A stretch of DNA of 6,595 bases from assembly GCA_012270355.1 (NCBI GenBank), contig JAAXIL010000124.1:1-6595 (forward strand), read 5' to 3'. The position numbers and the translations under genes were made by a program. Source of the stretch: Psychrobacter sp. (GTDB lineage Bacteria; Pseudomonadota; Gammaproteobacteria; Pseudomonadales; Moraxellaceae). Of the stretch, positions 4,573 through 6,595 are shown one piece after another (within the stretch, counting starts at the first letter, position 1; each line of letters starts with the position of its first letter). Below the pieces are notes generated by a model that had not been told where the DNA came from, ran no database searches, and saw only the letters and a program-made list of their open reading frames with translations.

Positions 4573-6595
4573 CCACTTGTACCAACCCTGCTCACAACCA
4601 CGCCACCGATGCCAGCAACACCCCCAGTCAAAATATAAACCAAGACCCCATCCAAATACATTTGGACGTGCCGACCTATTTTGATCATAAAGAACCACAG
4701 CATACAATCAAAGCTCACATTGAGGCAGAGCTTGCAAAACGCATTTTAATCCTAGACGGGGCAACGGGTACGCAAATTCAGACGCATAAACTAAGCGAAG
4801 CCGACTATCGAGGCGAGCGATTTGCCGACATCATGCAGGACGTGCAAGGCAATAACGATTTGTTGGTGCTCACCCAGCCACAACTTATCAAGCACATTCA
4901 CCTTGCTTATATGCAGGCAGGGGCGGACATCATCGAGACCAACTCATTTAATGCCACTCGTATCTCGATGGCGGATTATGCCATGACGGAGCTGGTGCCT
5001 GAGATTAACTTTGAGGCGGCACGGATTGCCCGAGAAGCGGCAGATGAGATGACCGCTAAAAACCCCAACAAGCCCAGATTTGTTGCAGGCGTAATTGGTC
5101 CGACCTCTCGCACCGCTTCTATGTCGCCAGACGTCAACGATCCTGCCTTTCGTAACGTGACCTTCGATGAGCTTGCCGACAACTACCGTGAGGCGACGCT
5201 TGCCTTAATCGCTGGTGGTGTTGACCTGATTTTGATTGAAACCATCTTCGACACCTTAAATGCCAAAGCCGCCATTTTTGCAGTGCTGGGTGTATTTGAA
5301 GATATTGGGTTTGAGTTGCCGATTATGATTTCGGGCACGATCACCGATGCGTCAGGGCGAACGCTGTCGGGGCAGACCGCCGAGGCGTTTTATAACTCAG
5401 TACGCCATGCCAACCCGCTGTCGGTAGGCTTTAACTGTGCCCTCGGTGCCGATGCCCTCCGCCAGCACATCAAAACCCTATCGGACATTGCCGACACCTA
5501 TGTGTCTGCTCACCCCAACGCAGGTTTGCCCAACGAGTTTGGCGAATATGACGAAACCGCCCAAGAAACCGCCAACCTGCTCGACACCTATGCCAAGGCG
5601 GGCATTGTCAACATCGTGGGCGGTTGCTGTGGCACGATGCCCGAGCACATCAACGCCATCGCCAACGTCATGGCAGACTATCCGCCCCGCCCCATTCCTG
5701 AGATTGCCCCCGCTTGTCGTTTGTCGGGCTTAGAGCCGTTTAACATCATGCCAGACAGCCTATTTGTCAATGTGGGCGAACGCACCAACGTGACGGGCTC
5801 ACGCAAATTTTTACGCCTGATTAAAGAAGAAAAATACACCGAGGCGTTGGAAGTTGCCTTGCACCAAGTCGAAGGCGGTGCTCAAATTGTTGACATCAAC
5901 ATGGACGAAGGCATGCTCGACGCCAAGTCGGCAATGGCACATTTTGTTAATCTCATCGCCAGCGAGCCTGATATCAGCCGTGTGCCCCTCATGATTGATT
6001 CGTCCAAATGGGACATCATCGAGGCAGGGCTAAAACGCACGCAAGGCAAGGCGGTGGTTAATTCCATTTCCTTAAAAGAGGGACACGACGAATTTGTCGA
6101 AAAAGCCCGCTTGTGCCAACGCTACGGCTCGGCAATCATCGTCATGGCATTTGATGAAGACGGGCAAGCCGACACCTTAGAACGCAAAATAGAGATATGC
6201 CAGCGAAGCTACGACGTGTTGGTGAATGAGGTGGGATTTCCTGCCGAGGACATTATTTTTGACACCAACATTTTTGCCATCGCTACGGGCATTGCCGAGC
6301 ACAACAACTACGGCAAAGACTTCATCGAGGCGACCCGCTGGATAAAAGACAACCTGCCCCACGCCATGATTTCTGGCGGGGTGTCCAACGTGTCATTTTC
6401 GTTCCGTGGCAACCCCATTCGAGAAGCCATCAACGCTGTGTTTTTGTATCACGCCATTCAAAACGGCTTGACGATGGGCATTGTCAACCCTGCCATGCTG
6501 GAGGTGTACGACGAAAGTCCCATCGATGCTCTAGAGCCTATTGAAGACGTTATTTTTAATCGCAATAATGGGGGAAGCGGGCAAGTCGGGCCCGA
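4569..6595 (+). CDS. metH: Cobalamin-dependent methionine synthase, N-terminal 675 codons (3' end beyond window)
   Basis: Transfers the methyl group of methyltetrahydrofolate via cobalamin to homocysteine to make methionine in the cytosol. The homocysteine-binding module spans about 58-375: [13 protein letters not shown] (59-71), [13 protein letters not shown] (118-130), [16 protein letters not shown] (255-270). The Zn ligands are Cys290 (GFNCALG) and Cys353/Cys354 (GGCCGT), equivalent to E. coli Cys247, Cys310 and Cys311. The pterin-binding module follows from about 394: [13 protein letters not shown] (399-411), [10 protein letters not shown] (442-451), MIDSSKWD (475-482), VNSISLKEG (497-505), [11 protein letters not shown] (564-574), SFRGN (611-615). 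The window ends as the B12-binding cap begins (VIFNRNN), about half of the usual ~1,230 aa. The ATG at 4569 has only weak ribosome-binding context, and the first DGATG-like motif starts about 42 residues later than in E. coli MetH, so there is a hydrophilic N-terminal extension. No in-frame ATG lies between residue 1 and Met89, which is already inside the domain, so 4569 is retained. Confidence 0.96.
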   Translation, partial: MTTCTNPAHNHATDASNTPSQNINQDPIQIHLDVPTYFDHKEPQHTIKAHIEAELAKRILILDGATGTQIQTHKLSEADYRGERFADIMQDVQGNNDLLVLTQPQLIKHIHLAYMQAGADIIETNSFNATRISMADYAMTELVPEINFEAARIAREAADEMTAKNPNKPRFVAGVIGPTSRTASMSPDVNDPAFRNVTFDELADNYREATLALIAGGVDLILIETIFDTLNAKAAIFAVLGVFEDIGFELPIMISGTITDASGRTLSGQTAEAFYNSVRHANPLSVGFNCALGADALRQHIKTLSDIADTYVSAHPNAGLPNEFGEYDETAQETANLLDTYAKAGIVNIVGGCCGTMPEHINAIANVMADYPPRPIPEIAPACRLSGLEPFNIMPDSLFVNVGERTNVTGSRKFLRLIKEEKYTEALEVALHQVEGGAQIVDINMDEGMLDAKSAMAHFVNLIASEPDISRVPLMIDSSKWDIIEAGLKRTQGKAVVNSISLKEGHDEFVEKARLCQRYGSAIIVMAFDEDGQADTLERKIEICQRSYDVLVNEVGFPAEDIIFDTNIFAIATGIAEHNNYGKDFIEATRWIKDNLPHAMISGGVSNVSFSFRGNPIREAINAVFLYHAIQNGLTMGIVNPAMLEVYDESPIDALEPIEDVIFNRNNGGSGQVGP

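Noticed and set aside
5437..5733. 98-codon plus-strand frame within metH
   Set aside because: It is a +1 frame shadow of metH, Pro/Ser/Thr-rich as expected of such shadows.

Overview
The window is an ordinary chromosomal stretch of a moderately AT-rich Gram-negative bacterium. A cobalamin-dependent methionine synthase, a LemA lipoprotein next to a TPM-domain protein, an AGCS amino-acid symporter and a fasciclin-type protein, together with the codon use, are most like gammaproteobacteria of the Moraxellaceae (Moraxella/Psychrobacter type). That assignment is an inference from protein flavour, not from a marker gene. No mobile element, CRISPR array, tRNA or rRNA gene was seen.

Layout. (1) Positions 1-1772, minus strand: lemA (207 aa lipoprotein), then a secreted, membrane-anchored TPM-domain (YgcG-like) protein that runs off the left edge. 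A strong hairpin with a T-rich tail lies between the two genes. (2) Positions 1773-2281: a divergent intergenic region of about 510 bp. It holds candidate promoters for both sides, an 8-bp perfect inverted repeat and a 12-bp tandem repeat. (3) Positions 2282-3778, plus strand: a complete AGCS-family Na+/alanine (or glycine) symporter, closed by a UUCG-tetraloop terminator. (4) Positions 3859-4492, minus strand: a decaying fasciclin (FAS1) gene. It has its own terminator, an in-frame stop where the family normally has the Tyr of an LTYHVV-like motif, and a missing 5' end. (5) Positions 4569-6595, plus strand: metH, 675 codons visible, cut by the right edge before the B12-binding module.

How the parts relate: lemA and the TPM gene are a commonly co-occurring envelope pair and probably one transcription unit with an internal attenuator or terminator. 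The symporter and metH are independent housekeeping metabolic genes. The fasciclin remnant sits tail-to-tail with the symporter and head-to-head with metH. The least ordinary material is the broken fasciclin locus and its junction with metH, the repeats in the symporter promoter region, and a six-codon ORF that overlaps the metH start. I see no evidence for a new multi-gene system.
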